DNA from: Enoplolaimus lenunculus
Lineage: Eukaryota; Nematoda; Enoplea; Enoplida; Thoracostomopsidae
DNA: 64,000 bases
NCBI GenBank assembly: GCA_030248215.1
Contig: JASANG010003337.1
Span: forward strand, 124,001 to 188,000
Direction: 5' to 3'
Below, in pieces: positions 12,488 to 25,124 of the stretch (position 1 is its first letter; every line of letters starts with the position of its first letter). Both the position numbers and the translations under genes were made by a program. The notes beneath the pieces were generated by a model, which had not been told where the DNA came from, made no database searches, and saw nothing but the letters and a program-made list of their open reading frames with translations.

Positions 12488-13044
12488 GATTTGGCTGAGA
12501 ACAAGCACATTTGTACAGTTGAAATTTAGGGGCCGCGATATGAAGAGCCTAGGCGCATGCCCCACTTTTCTGAAATATTCCAAAAACCAAAAAGTTATTT
12601 GAGCTCGTTAATTATTGGGCCCAAATAAAATTCACACAGACTAACCAGAACCTAAAAGCAAGATCTAAGACTCCTTGATACTGTTGCGACTCGAGTTCAA
12701 GGTTCTGCTTCTTTAATAGTTGCTATTACAGCGAAAAATATTTGTAGACAAATCATAAACCGTTCTTTAACGCCTTTCAATCCCAAGATTTAAGAGCTAC
12801 AAACGTCCGTTCTATAAGACGAAGACGAAATACAACTGGCCAGTTGTAAGCGAAAGATAGAACCTGCACCAATCAGCTTTGGATAAAAGACCAACCAATG
12901 AAATCAGCGTTGAATTTATCCAATCACACGCAGCGTGGGTAAAGGTCTCATAATATGCGAGCCTGTAGCAGATATGAGTAAATGAAATCTATTATATTTG
13001 GGGATTTTCGCTATTTCGTTTTGAAATGACCGCTGATGTGTAGG

Positions 13045-13322
13045 GAAATAGCCGCAAGCAAATCTTGAGGGGGGCGGGAGATGTTCTCCCCCCGGCAGAA
13101 ATTTTCTTGTGTCAAAATGGTAAGGTCCCTTACAATTTTTCCTCTCAGAAAATTTTTCCCGCACAATTTTTTGTGATAAAATGGTAAGGTTTTTACCTTA
13201 CAATTTTTCGTCCTCAGACAATTATTTGGTGATATAATGTTAAGGTCCCCCTACCTTACAATTTTTGTGTTTCATAACCTTTGCCAACCGCGACCCGTCA
13301 AAAATTTTTGGATCCGCCTCTG
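13045..13322. mobile_element. repeat family L copy with tandem inner blocks
   Basis: Three blocks of the type AAAATGGTAAGGT...CTTACAATTTTTC follow each other, and the right end TTTTTGGATCCGCCTCTGGG is like a hAT terminus. Confidence 0.6.
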
Positions 13323-13424
13323 GGAATAGCCAAATTTTATGATAAACTCAGAGGCACCGACAAATGGTGTTTTAAGTGTCAAACCATCCCATTGGGAAAT
13401 TTTACACTCACTGCGGGGTTTTAG

Positions 13425-13698
13425 ACACGGCACACATGCAAGTTTTTGCTACGACAACTTGCAGCTGCAACTTGCAGTTTCAAGTTTTGTCCAAAATCAC
13501 ATTCCAAACACTTGCAGCTGCAAATAATTCGTTAAACATCATAGCTAGGAATTTAGTTCATATGCGTGAACAACCATGCAAGTTCACTGAATTAATTGCA
13601 GCCGCCTTCTCATTCGCTGATGAAAAAATGCAAGTAATGCGGGCAATTTGCAGCTGCAAGTTCTCACAGCAAAAACTTGCACGTGTGAATAAAGCTTA
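13425..13698. mobile_element. MITE family E copy E3
   Basis: The element has CACACATGCAAGTTTTTGCT at the left and AAAACTTGCACGTGTGAATA at the right, with the same middle as E1 and E2. Confidence 0.82.
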
Positions 13699-14290
13699 AA
13701 ACGATCCGAATTGAATTAATACTAAAAAGTTGATTTTTTTGCAAAATTGCAAGTAGGAAATACTAAAGATACTGCGGTACACAAAATATTCCGCGGGATT
13801 TTAAGTTAAAATTTAAATATTTGAGCTGTGTATATTTTAAAATTCACACGCAATTATTAAACAGCGTCGCTTTTAATTCCCAATGCGAATTGAACAAAGT
13901 CACTACGTTACTGAATAAACACCGCTCGTTATTACGACGTATGCTTTACAGTGCAAAACTCACTCGGTTACCCTAATTGCAGTAGTATACAATAGTGTTT
14001 AATTCAGAAATTTCTAACCGGAAGCGCGTGATAATTGTGAAAAATGGTAACAGATCCACAGAGAAGAAAAGCCAAACGCAATTTTAGTAACTGTAAAGTT
14101 TAGGCAAAATTTCTTTTAATCGCTGCTGGCTGTCGTGGGCTGTGTTACCTTCCTGGTGTGCACTCCAGTGGTATACAGTGCTTAGTAAGAAGCGTAATTG
14201 ATGTCCGGATAAACACAGGAAACTTTTAATTGTATGTAATTGTGAATATTTTCATTTAGTTGGAAGCTGGTTGTTACAGGCTTTGATTGC

Positions 14291-14644
14291 TGGAAGAGTG
14301 CAGCCGGAATCATAAAATATCGCAACCGGAAAGTCAAAAAATACCGGAACCGGAAAAAATAATTGTTGCCAATAAATTCATTTTTTAGCTGGTACCGTAT
14401 GATAATATATCAAGTATGGCACAAATTGAAAACTTTAGCAATATACGCTCAGTCAATTTTACAAAAATATATATTACGTTAGAATAATATGACAATTTTT
14501 CTCAAATTTTCGAATGAGCTAAATTTTCAATACCGAAAATACCAGAAAATTACGGTGATAAAATACCGGATGTATTACCGGAACTGAATAGAGAAAAATA
14601 CAGAATTTCCCTACCGGAACACGAATTCCGGTTGCACCCTGATT
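14291..14644. repeat. family F repeat
   Basis: AAGAGTGCAGCCGGAATCA opens it and GAATTCCGGTTGCACCCTG closes it, with ACCGGAACCGGAAAAAATA inside. Confidence 0.75.
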
Positions 14645-15302
14645 GCTGGTGGTTAAAAAAGTTTAACCACTGGTTAGCAACATTTTTCTTTATTACGGAA
14701 ATTTGGTTTTACGAATTTTAGCTACGTTCTACACTGTATATATTTAAATGTCCCTGTAAGCGCATAATTGTGTTTAGAACATGACTACCCTGCTGACGTT
14801 TAAGCTGTTGATGTCATCTTATTCGATGCACAAGAAATATTTGCATGTCTCGATTGTGATTATACGTCATTTGCTGTTATCCACGTCAATTATTTTAATG
14901 AACAAATCATGGCATTTTACAATATAACTCAAGTTTTTTTCATAATAAAAGCGCAAATACAACAATTTTTGGTTCCGAATTCAGTAGAATGACACTATTA
15001 ACATTGAAGCATCTTATTAATTTTTCAATTGTTACAGCAAATCAGGCAAAAACAAACCCGTTTCGGATGGGAGGCGTGAGAAAACCAATTTTGACAAGTG
15101 GCCAGCCTAGAAGACAGGGCCCCGAAACTTAAATTGAAGTAAGATATATATTGTGTTCTAATTTTTGAATTGTGCTGGTTCAAAGCGAAATTACGACCTG
15201 GAATAGGCCAAACTGACTTTTCTTCGATAAAGTTGTAGGTTTTTGATTTTCTGAATTATAACGGTGTTAAATCATCAAATTTGCATAGTTTAATGCAAGT
15301 AT

Positions 15303-15582
15303 TAAGTTGTATTCACACGTGAACGATTTTGTTGCGAGAAGTTGAAGCTGAAAATTGCACGCGGAACTTGCATTTTTTCATCAGCCAATGAGAAAGCGGT
15401 TGCATCAAAATTCAGTGAACTTGCATGGTTATTCACATATGTGAATTAAATTCCTAGGTTTGATTTTTAATAAATTATTTGCAGCTGCAGGTGTTTTCAA
15501 CGGGATTTTGGACAAAACTTGCAAGAGCAAGTTGCAGCTGCAAGTTCTCGCAGCAAAAACTTCCAAGTGTGAATTGGGCTTT
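15303..15582. mobile_element. MITE family E copy E4
   Basis: TATTCACACGTGAACGATTT opens it and CAAGTGTGAATTGGGCT closes it; the middle matches E2. Confidence 0.82.
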
Positions 15583-15780
15583 TCCTGTCTGGTATTCCGA
15601 ATTTTATTTCCGCAAGCATCCACGTCAATGGTACAACCGGAATTCCAGTTGCTGTATTGAAATCTGCTAGTTTTCACCATCCGGGTCCGGTAATAAACCC
15701 GGTTCTTTTCGCCAGAACTTTCCGTATCTTAAGTTATAGTTAAGCTACTTTGCCATATTTCCCCACAATTCAAGTGATTA

Positions 15781-16207
15781 CTGTATTGACCTGAATAAGA
15801 GGGGGTCCCTATTTTGAGTTCCGATCAATAGGAGTCTGTATCCCTAATAAGAGTCCGTAAGCGGATAGAGTCCCTAAACCCTAATTCGAGTCCATAAATG
15901 ACAATTTTTTTATAATTGTAGCGCATAAGTGACTCCTGGACCAAATAAAGTTGAGTTCAGAAGTTAAAGCGCACTTAAGTTTTGAAAATAACAATCCAAA
16001 GTATAACCTTGCATTATCGCGCAAGCTTTTGACGCAAGGCAAAAAACGTTTAATTCAACGGATAATTGCAGTACCGAATATATTAGTAACGAAGAGCAGC
16101 GGAGCGTGGGTTAAAAATAAATATCAGTCCGTAAGCGAATAAACCGGGGGGTACCTCTGGATATGCCAGATTAATATCAGTCCTCCCTCTTATTCGGGTC
16201 ACTACAG
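15781..16207 (+). mobile_element. MITE family C copy C2
   Basis: CTGTATTGACCTGAATAAGA and TTATTCGGGTCACTACAG are the ends, with TA on both sides. It is a near-complete copy, useful as a reference for the family. Confidence 0.9.
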
Positions 16208-16488
16208 TATTATAGTGCGAACGCGACGTTAAAGTAGTCTAAAGATTTCATTCCGGTTGCACCCTGCAAAAGTATTCCACTGGTTAATATTCTAACGTCA
16301 TGGCTTCTATAACCGGCTAATTTTCAAATAGTTATTAACCAACAATGCGACTTAAAAGCGGTTTAGATATATTTGCTGATACTGTGTTTATTTCACCGTT
16401 ATATTTTATTTTAACACAATACTGCAGTATTTATACTCATGTGCTCTTATCAAATCATTCTGTAATCGCCAGATTTGCTTGTTACAAT

Positions 16489-16615
16489 CGTCAATGTTAC
16501 TTTATGGGGCGGAACAGTAAATTATGTGTGTTCCTAAGCCTAAGGCTAAGCAAAATAAACCTACACTTTTATAGACTCACCAGAAACCTGGACGCCCCTT
16601 TAAGTAACATGTGCC
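16489..16615 (+). mobile_element. MITE family B copy B2
   Basis: The element is flanked by a perfect 8-bp duplication, GTTACAAT. It has CCACCAGAAACCTGG-type sequence near its end and a short CCTAAGCC core, and lies just past the end of the kinase relic. Confidence 0.87.
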
Positions 16616-16689
16616 GTTACAATTATGTTTATTTTCGTCTACGATTAACCAATTTCATTCCTAAAGAATAACTTTGGCCATTTGTTTTC

Positions 16690-17200
16690 AAACTACGATC
16701 CACCCGCCGTTCGTTGATCCAATAGATAATTCCTGCGAGGCTGAAGCAAAATTCAGGACTGTCAAAACGGTTGTTAGACTTCACTCGCAATTCAAATATA
16801 CCCCGTTTAATAGATTTTCAGTCCGGCGTCATCAACTTATACGAACGTAAAGCCCCCTCTTTCAAATATTCTAGTAGCAAATACATCATGAATGGACCGC
16901 CGCATCTAATACATCGGTTGCCGAAATGTCAATTTTCTTGCTTATTCCATCAGACGTTTCACATCGATGTTCAGTACGTCATCAGGTGATTGGTTAACAA
17001 TTTTCAGTAATATGGATCACGAGGATACGCCGATTTTTGCGGCAGAACAGCGTGTTCCCACCACATGATTTACGGTAACCAACTACGGATGTTTGGACAA
17101 ATTTGGCATCTCAATATTTCATCCGTAAACCGAAAATCAAGTTGCCTGAATATATCGAATTTCTTATCCTTAACCAGCATTCGAGTTTGCTGTACATCAC
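16690..17200 (-). pseudogene. relic resembling an SH2 plus tyrosine-kinase gene of Fes/Fer type
   Basis: Reading the minus strand from 17200 down gives, in the expected order: LVKDKKFDIFRQLDF (like the end of an SH2 domain, where +FDTIxQLV is usual); WWEHAVLPQKSAYP (like the WELxHxxV linker before the kinase glycine loop); VKRLME, a stop, then ARKLTFRQPMY (like the alpha-C helix); GGPFMMYLLLEYLKEGALRS (like the hinge, xYLxMExxxxGxL); and FSLAGIIYWINERRV then DRSL (like FSLDAAAGMLYLES..HRDL). The pieces lie in at least three frames with several stops. The catalytic loop is lost and a family B MITE sits just beyond, at 16489-16615. SH2 kinases of this type are strongly expanded in nematodes. 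Each single match is weak; the order and spacing make the case. Confidence 0.5.
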
Positions 17201-17457
17201 CGGATCATTTCAGCTCTTGTACACTTTTACCCAACTTATTAAGGCGTAGGATTAATCTTATACAAAGACATTTAGGCATGCATGCCATAGGTAAGTCATT
17301 TCCTAAGCCTAATCCGAAACACAGGATGTGGTCACCGAAAGCGTACAAGACTCCTGATTTGTTATTGGCTAGCGCTACTCTCAAACATAAAAGCTTGTCA
17401 TCCAATAAGATTGACCGATATTACACACATTTTCGCTTGTGAACCAATCGTGCAAAT

Positions 17458-18814
17458 TCAACAAAAATGAATGCATAACGTATTGATGACCAGTAGTACG
17501 AAAGCTCCGCCAATAAATAGGCACAGAAAAACGATGGTAATTAAATAGTTTGTACTCAACGCTCCAAATGGATTCGAACCGGCGCTGGAATCGTCTGAGC
17601 CTGGACCAAAGGCAGGTCGATGGACACCGTTGCTCGCTTCATCAAAATAATAGTACGAATCTGAGCCAGAAGTTCGGTCTGTTGCTCTTCGTGGATTGGT
17701 TCCGCTCACGTGTCCTCTGTACTCGTTATCGATATCCTCAAAATCTTCATAAGCAGTATTTGTCGAAGGCGTCTGTGTATCGTACTGTGACGGCAGCAAT
17801 TGAGGTATAATTTGACGGTTTGACTCTGACGATGTGCCTGCGGTTTTGATAGACGAAAGCGACTCAGAAGGCTGCCGTGATGATAAGATGACAGGCGTTC
17901 CGGTGTCTCGATTGCAAAAATCACTAGTGCAAATGCATGTACGAGCGCGAAGTCCGCTGAGTAAGTCTTTTTCAATGCATGACGATTCTTGCCACGTTTC
18001 AGTGCAGCCTTTGCGAACGGTAATTTTATCTTAAATACAATCGATAAGTTGAAATAAATAAAATCCCGGTGGGTGCAGGGGTTGAAAAATTCGAGGGTCG
18101 ACTTTTTAGGTTAGAAAGACCTGGGGTGAAATGCCTTGTTTACATGGTCGTACAGAGATTTTCAGCTTATGCAACATAAAGCAAACGAAAGGTTGGTAAC
18201 TTCGGTCAAATTGGTACAAATATTTGGGATCGCGTAGTTAAAATTTCATTTCTGGAGAGTATAATTTCACAGTAAACTGTTTTGTAAGGATGCGCTTAAG
18301 TAGGACTTGTTATCTTCAAGGGTCCAGCATGTGATTCTAAAACCTGCAAAACTGGCTAATTTCTTAAATTTCTCAACAAATTCGTCAACTGTGATATCCG
18401 TATCAGCTCATTGTCAACAATTGAAACTAAAAACTTACGATTCTTTGTTGCTTCGACTTTAAGACAAGCACTACCTTCGCATAAACCTGAATTGCACGTG
18501 CCTTTCGAACTTTCACATTGGTAACATTTAACGCTACAGCCTGAAATAAACGAACACGCGTAATACTGAAATAAATTCCAAACGGTTAAATTCATGGTCC
18601 TGTTGAATGGGAGTCTTCGAAGACGAAACCCGATTGCGCGGATCGCACCTGGCGGATCAACTCCGATCACGACCAGTAGCCAGATGCTGGCAACTGAAGT
18701 ATTTTGTAACAATCTCTGAGGCGTTTGATTTGTTTTTGTTGTTGAAAATAATTGAAATATTACAAGTGAAATTGGAATAAGTATGTTTGGGGGCAGTTCG
18801 AACTCGGTAAACAT
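17458..18814 (-). CDS. Ly6/uPAR-like (three-finger) single-pass membrane protein, 3 exons
   Basis: The proposed exons are 18649-18814, 18439-18540 and 17458-18029; the phases agree (1/2 and 1/2) and the borders are GT-AG. The N-terminus is hydrophobic (ILIPISLVIFQLF, then SIWLLVVIGV), as expected for a signal peptide. The cysteine-rich module starts CSVKCYQCESSKGTC, continues CEGSACLKVE and GCTETWQESSC, and ends CICTSDFCN, the typical closing motif of Ly6/uPAR three-finger domains. A Ser/Thr/Asp-rich stalk of about 110 residues follows, then a transmembrane helix (YLITIVFLCLFIGGAFVLLV) and a very short tail (CIHFC). The product is therefore probably a surface protein anchored by a helix. Many Ly6 proteins are GPI-anchored, so the helix plus cytosolic cysteines is notable; a GPI signal would usually lack the residues after the helix. 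The nematode ET module is an alternative name for the domain. The ligand is unknown. The first exon is the least certain part; the other two exons are well supported. Confidence 0.75.
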
Positions 18815-19039
18815 AAATATATTTGACGGTTTGAGTGCTGAAGCAATACCGTTCGCTACTTTTAAAGAGTTTTTGTTGATAAACTTTAAAATAACTGAAA
18901 ATAAATTGTATGTTTAGTTGAAAATATATATAACTTTCTTTTAAACAATTTATATCGAGTTATTAGCGCTGAACCGATTACTAAAGTAGAGCTGAGAATA
19001 TATAGTATAGCAACATTTCCAACTCGTAGCATCAAATTA

Positions 19040-19325
19040 TCGAAATTAGAAAACGAGGCCGGCAAACGGATATTGAAGTGTAATCGTTTCAAAGATGTTT
19101 TATTTTTCTGCCAATAAAATTGAGACATGCAAATATTCACCGAACTTGCAAAAATTGAAAAAAATATAGCGGGGAGCAAACAAATTTTTTATCAGATTTT
19201 AGATGAAGTTTTCTCGTTTCTATTCCATATCGAACAATTGTTGCATATCTGTAATGAAAAATTGTACAACTTTTATACATGATTAACAACTAATTTTGAG
19301 CATCAAAATAACGAAATTCTTGACA
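19040..19325. repeat. fragment of repeat family F-prime
   Basis: CGGATATTGAAGTGTAATCG, GTTTTATTTTTCTGCCAATA and AACTAATTTTGAGCATCAAA match the copy at 30652 in order; the ends are lost. Confidence 0.65.
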
Positions 19326-19638
19326 TTAAACTGAAGCGACCGCTCTGTATTTGCTCCTGTACACAAGTCAGGATATATTTTTCCGGTAACAAAATTATAA
19401 TCCTCAAATATTAAATTTAACTCAAAAACAGTCGGATTTAATTTTAATTTTGTCGTGAAATTAATTTGTGCAGGCCTGATGCTAAAGCTACATAGATTTT
19501 TTGAGTTTCACATTATTCGATGCTATAGTTACATAAATCAGTTGTGAAAGGCTGTAACAAAATCGCTACACTAGATCAGTCTATATTCCTCCGTTATGCT
19601 TCATGACCACATTTTCAAATGTGCGTAGCACCAATCAA

Positions 19639-20012
19639 TAGTGGCGGATCCAGGATCTCAAAATGGGAGGGCCAAATTTCAAAGGCAATAAACTTATTTT
19701 TGACCCATACTGTAATGACCCAAATAAGAGGGGGTCCCCATTTTGAGTCCCAATTAATAGGAGTCCGTATCCCTAATAAGAATCGGTAAGCGGGTAGAGT
19801 CCTTAAACCCTTGTTTAGAGTCCATAAATGTCTATTATCCCTAATTGTAGCGCATAAATGGCTCCAGGGCCAAGAAACTTTAAAGCGTGCTTATACTATT
19901 GTGTATAAAACAAAGAAATAAACAGCGTAGAACAGCAATTAACACTATATAATTTTTGTCGAGATGCTGTTGGGGGGGCCACGGCCGGGGTGCCCCCGTG
20001 GATCCGCCATTG
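19639..20012 (+). mobile_element. MITE family D copy D1, interrupted by a partial family C element
   Basis: TAGTGGCGGATCCAGGATC opens it and CGTGGATCCGCCATTG closes it. The flanks CCAATCAA/CCAATCAC agree at 7 of 8 bases. Ends of this kind with 8-bp targets are typical of hAT elements. Confidence 0.82.
19710..19895 (+). mobile_element. MITE family C copy C3, 5' part only, nested in D1
   Basis: The segment begins after TA with CTGTAATGACCCAAATAAGA and follows the family as far as the AAAGCG(T/C)GCTTA block, then stops; the right half is missing. Confidence 0.8.
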
Positions 20013-20658
20013 CCAATCACCAGTAGTTGATATGCCGTGTCGCTGATAGCTCTTGTAATGTGTGAATCGGAAAATAATGATATTAGAAATTTAGCATATT
20101 TTTCCGTTTCATGTTTCCTTACAATGATACATTGGGAATAAAGACCCAAATGGGGTTCTGGTGGGGTGCAGTAGGCGGACCAGAATTCCACCCCACCTCA
20201 GAATTGCAGTTTATTTACATATACACTTTGATATGACGACGTTATATATAAGTTTATTCACAAGGTACTTCCAGATGTCAGCATTTGGCAATGACAATGT
20301 CCAGAATACGATGCTACGGACAGGGTATGGCTCTACTGCAAAACAAAATGAATAACCCACATCTCATTATGCCTGTTTTACATTCTACCCATTATTATAC
20401 AGAAGGCGAACGTTGATCCAACAACGCTGATTCGTTAATTATTAAATAGTAATTTTTTTAGAAAACCAAAAATTCGCCGAATTTAGTTTTTATAATTAAT
20501 TAACAAATATTGAAATTTGGAAACAAACTGAACTCTTAAAAACATAAGAACAAATTCGTAAAACCATAAGCCAACAGTAAAAAAACTGTGATACAACAAA
20601 TATGAAGCGTGTGGCAAAAAGGACAGACAGCACTGTCGATATCAAGAACTAAACTTAC

Positions 20659-20845
20659 GGCCTATGCATAGAACAGGACCAGAACAGTAGCATATGCATA
20701 TTCCTAAGCCTAAAGCATAAGCCTAAGCGTAAGAGTGAGCTTATTCCTAAACCTAAGCCTAAGCAAAAAAGTTAGTCTAAAAGCTTAAACTACCTCTATT
20801 ACAGCCCCACCGGAAAACGATCCGGCCCTGTTTTATACATGCGCC
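20659..20845 (+). mobile_element. MITE family A copy A1
   Basis: The ends are GGCCTATGCATAGAACAGG and its inverse, flanked by the 8-bp duplication AAACTTAC/AAACTTAT. The core is made of CCTAAGCCTAAG runs (TTAGGC on the other strand). An 8-bp target and short inverted ends suggest the hAT superfamily; there is no coding capacity. Confidence 0.85.
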
Positions 20846-21605
20846 AAACTTATAATACATGATTTCCACAGTGAAGGCCGAATTTATGCCGGTCTTTACC
20901 TCAGACCATGAACCAGTCTGAATTTCAGACTGTACTGCTGACATGGATCCAGACATAACTCTGGTTTGAGGAAAGGTCACATCAATTACTTAACAGTTAT
21001 ATGATTTTCTTTGTAAGTCTCCATAACAGACAAAAAGTTGCCAGTTATAGCGGGCGGGTCATGACCCCTTGCTCCAACTTTCCGTCATACTCCGCCTCTG
21101 ACATCCGGCAAGTTTCATTTTTTGAACGTCACAACCTAAAGATATTCTAAAAAACCCAATCTTTTTCACCGTATTCACTAGCTTGCAATTCGTCTTGGTT
21201 ATATACCGTAAGAAGAAAAATTAAATTAAGACTTGTAGACTTTAAATTTCAGACCGGTATATAAGTCAAACTTAAATTGGTTATGTGGCAGGATTATTTT
21301 TTATTCTGGTCAATAAAAACTATTTCGTTTCTGGTTTGTTCGCCTGGTTTCGGTAGACCACCAAAATTGGCTAGAAAGTATAAAACTATTTTAAATGGTA
21401 AAAGTTCTAAAAACTGACGTAATAATTTGATGTAAACGATAGGCTAAGTTGCATTTAACTAAATTATATTCTATGGACCAGTGCTCTTTTTGTATGGGTA
21501 TACTTTAGGTTTATTAATGAAATTGCCAGAGATGAATGATTTTTGACAACAAAACCAGCTGATTGCTGCTATCGAGGCAAAATTTAGGACAAATTCAAAG
21601 CTTTC

Positions 21606-21898
21606 TACCCCATTCACATGTGCAAGCTTTTACAGCAAAAACTTGTACGTGCAACTTGCAAGCGCAAGTTTGGTCACAAAGCAGCTTTCAACTTTTTGCA
21701 GCTGCAAATTATTCACTGGAATTTATGCCATTGAATTTAATTCGTACCTGTGAACGCAGGTCGCTTGAATTTCATGCACCTGCATTTTGATTGGTCAATC
21801 GGAATGTTCCTTTGAAAATACTTACTGATGCACGTATTTCATGCAAGTTGCAGCTGCGAGTTCTCGCTGCAAAAATTTACACGTGTGAATGGGGCTTT
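21606..21898. mobile_element. MITE family E copy E5, subtype with CCAATC middle
   Basis: ACCCCATTCACATGTGCAAG opens it and TTACACGTGTGAATGGGGC closes it. The middle (GATTGGTCAATCGGAA) differs from E2 and matches E6 in reverse. Confidence 0.83.
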
Positions 21899-21968
21899 TG
21901 TTTCAAAGTTTTCATTGAAAATTTATGTAATCGTTACTGTGTAAATGTAATCTGCAATAATTCTTAAC

Positions 21969-22089
21969 CCGACAACTTGATGCTCAACAGTGTTGTAAGC
22001 AAAAGCATAAGCTTCCTAAGCATAATCTTAAGCATAATAACGGGTGACACATTGCCAAGTTGACGATGATTCGCGTTACAAGTTGTCGG
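21969..22089. mobile_element. small inverted-repeat element family Q copy 1
   Basis: CCGACAACTTG opens it and CAAGTTGTCGG closes it; the core has AAGCATAAGCTTCCTAAGCA. Confidence 0.65.
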
Positions 22090-22289
22090 TCGACGAGTTG
22101 TCTGGCAAGAAACTTTGTTATACAAAATGTAATATATAACGGCGGAAACTTAGCACACGTAAGCTTTTTACCGCCTGTGCCCAAAATTTATGAAACTTGT
22201 CAGTGTAATTGGTGCAATTATTAGAAGTAAATTTTATCATTTAGATAAACAGGAGAATAAACACTTGAACAGCTTAGGTCAAATCAATT

Positions 22290-22589
22290 AAGCCCCATTC
22301 ACACGTGCAAGTTTTTGCAACGAGAACTCGCAACTGCTACTTGCACGAAATACTTGCTGTTGCAAGTATATTCAGAGGAACATTTCGATTGACCAATCAA
22401 AATGCAGGTGCATGAAATTCAAGCGACTTGCAACTGCGTTCGCAGGTGCGAATTAAATTCAATAGCATGAATTCCAGTGAATAATTCGCAGCTGCAAGAA
22501 CTACAAAGCTGCTTTGTGAGCAAACTTGCACATGAAAGTTGCGCGTGCAAGTTGTTGCTGCAAAAACTTGCACGTGTGAACAGGGCTTT
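22290..22589. mobile_element. MITE family E copy E6, about 390 bp from E5
   Basis: AGCCCCATTCACACGTGCAA opens it and GCACGTGTGAACAGGGCTT closes it. It shares the CGATTGACCAATCAAAATGC middle with E5. Confidence 0.86.
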
Positions 22590-25124
22590 AAAAACAGCTC
22601 AATAATACATTAAAATATATCAAAGCTTTGTAATTATCAGAAAACCATTAATTATCAAATATAACAAAATATAAAAATAGTTCCTAAATGTTGCCATCGC
22701 TCAGGATTTATGCTGTTCGCTGCGGTCTGTAAAATTCTAAACAAATGTGAAATATTCTGGATTAAGTTTCAACGTACGCTGGTATTCCGTGTGGAGCCAC
22801 AAAAATTGATTAAAATCCACAGTAAAAACTCGTCATTCGGTTTGGGAATGAAATAATTCGCAAATATCTCAGTGTCTTAACAGTGCATCAGTTGGGCACT
22901 GACGGATGTAGGCCGTTCTGGAAAGGAACCGACAAGATTTAATAGAAGAAACCTATTCGCGAGTGAACCAAGCGAGAAGCTAAACGCCATTTTAGGGCTA
23001 AATCTTAATACAAAATGTTGGTTTTAAATGCTGTTTGTGGTTTTAGGTTTGGGCGCCTTACCTTTGTTTCTAAAATTTCAATTTGGTAACAAACGGTACC
23101 GGGGCTATGTAATTTTGTATTAAATATTAGATTTTACCTTTTTAACACGTATATCATGTTAGCTTTCGTAAAACAACAACCGCTTATTGGACATAGCACC
23201 AGCGGTCTACACCAGTAGACCCTTGTGGCGTACTATCAGTCAGCGAGTAGGGTGCTAACCTCTTACTCGTAATTCAAAATCTCGTTTATTAAATATAGGA
23301 ATTGACTTATCCAATGATAATTTGCCACGTCTGTTTGAGGGTTAATATTTCAGTCGTTTTTTGATGCTAACTCCCACCAATTGAAATTTTCCAGGTACAC
23401 CACCGGAAGACCCATATCAAATGATGTCATGTATGCGTTGACGGCACAAACTGTCCGATGCAAAGAGGGCTACCACGTCTAGCCTCCCTCCGCTTTAGGG
23501 ACCGAACCAAGAATTTTGTGGTGATATTTAGTGCTAAAATTAGATTTAGCATCTTGTTTGCTGCGTTCACAGGCTTGTTTCATATTATATATCGCGTAGC
23601 TTCCCCTATCAGAAATTTGTCGACCAGTCAGTGATCGCATAAGAAAAACAGCAACAACCGCTACACTACGCAGGCAATGAAACCGCGTGCATTTGTGATT
23701 TGACACACCGGTTTGAAAAGCTCAGTATAATGGCTACAACAAGCGGCCCTACTACCGCTCGGGTTACAAGATAACTCACAGGTTAATTCTCATGAGAGAT
23801 TTGAACCCAAATACGACTATTGGCGATTGGTTTTTCGGCAGTAGAACGTGGGCTCGTATTTCGGCGACAAGAATAGTCTCATGGTTTGAAATTATACTGT
23901 GACATTTTACACGCCGCCGGCGCGAGTTAAGGCAATAACTTTGTCTCTGCAACGTATGTTGGTTACTGATGGATCGAACGGATGTGCATCCGAGCCATGA
24001 CGTCATCCGCAACTGGGCTCAAAACCAAATTTTTGTAGCAAAATTTAGTACAAAAACTACATTTGGATCATTGCTCGCGGTTCGTTCGCGCTGTTGTTTT
24101 GTATATTTCGCACCCCCATCAGAAATTTCTGATACCGCCAGAGCTGGTGATAAATCCGGTTGTGTCGTCATGAGCGTTGAAGATAAATCGGTGGTAAAAC
24201 AAATGATATCAGTTACATTTTGGTCTGTAAGCTGTCAAAAAATGGCATCGTTCATTGACAATTTAAGTTTTTTGCTAATTTTCTACATGTTTTTGTTTAA
24301 AATTTTAGATTATTAATACTCCAAAGAAGTACTAAAACTGATTTTACTTTTAAGATTAGGAAATCGCGTTCTTTGTAAAGTATTACAGTTTCCTAAACAT
24401 GACAATGTTAAGCTGCGTAGAGCCGCAGATAGCGAGTTTTTGGAATTTTTCGGTTTACAATTAGCTTAAAAATTTGGTCAGAACTTACGCTGGTGGTTGA
24501 CAGAAGTTGGCTTATAATTTGCTATAATATTCTTTATTGATAATATCTCAATTTTATATTTGATTACAATTAAAAACATTTTCACTAATATACAAAACTG
24601 CATTCAGAACCGTCGCAAATAAGGTAGTAAGCACAGCTGGGTGGAATTTATAGTTTTTTTAATTGCTCGGGTAATATACCTGAGGGTAACAGAATTTTGT
24701 TGAGCAAGTACAACACTAGCTGTGTAGAGCAATTTTTACTCAACTTCAAATGTGATTATGACCACGTTCATTGGGCAGCAATGTAGTTTAACAATGACAT
24801 CAACCCAGAGGTCACTAAATGACTTTAGTTAAACTAATTATATTGTGGTCTTCATTGGTCAATCTGTAGACCATTTTAAAAAGCAACCTAGAAAATAAAT
24901 TTAGTCGATTATGACGACTACTGTTTGAATTTAAAGTTACATCTCCATTTTAAGGCTGACGTCAAATTTTGGCAATTTTTATAAATAGCGATAAGATAAT
25001 CTGGTGCAAAATCAGCCAAGAAAAATTTAAAATTGCAAAAATTATAAGATTTGTGGTCAAAGACCTGAAACTGGGTTAAAAAATGACTTACAGTATGGAA
25101 CCCAATCGAATAAAAATAGTGAAA
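22590..25124. other. intergenic, almost repeat-free
   Basis: The only structure seen is a small hairpin, GGTCTACACCAGTAGACC, at 23205-23222, and words like CGCGAGTGAACCAAGCGAGA (about 22960) that recur at 42740, 51240 and 55130. No gene is recognised. Confidence 0.55.

Noticed and set aside
17205-17405. SGVLYAFGDHILCFGLG, resembling a kinase C-lobe (SDVWSFGVLLWE)
   Set aside because: It lies before the SH2-like and hinge-like pieces on the strand, the wrong order, and FGLGLGN is simply the translation of a TTAGGC-like run.
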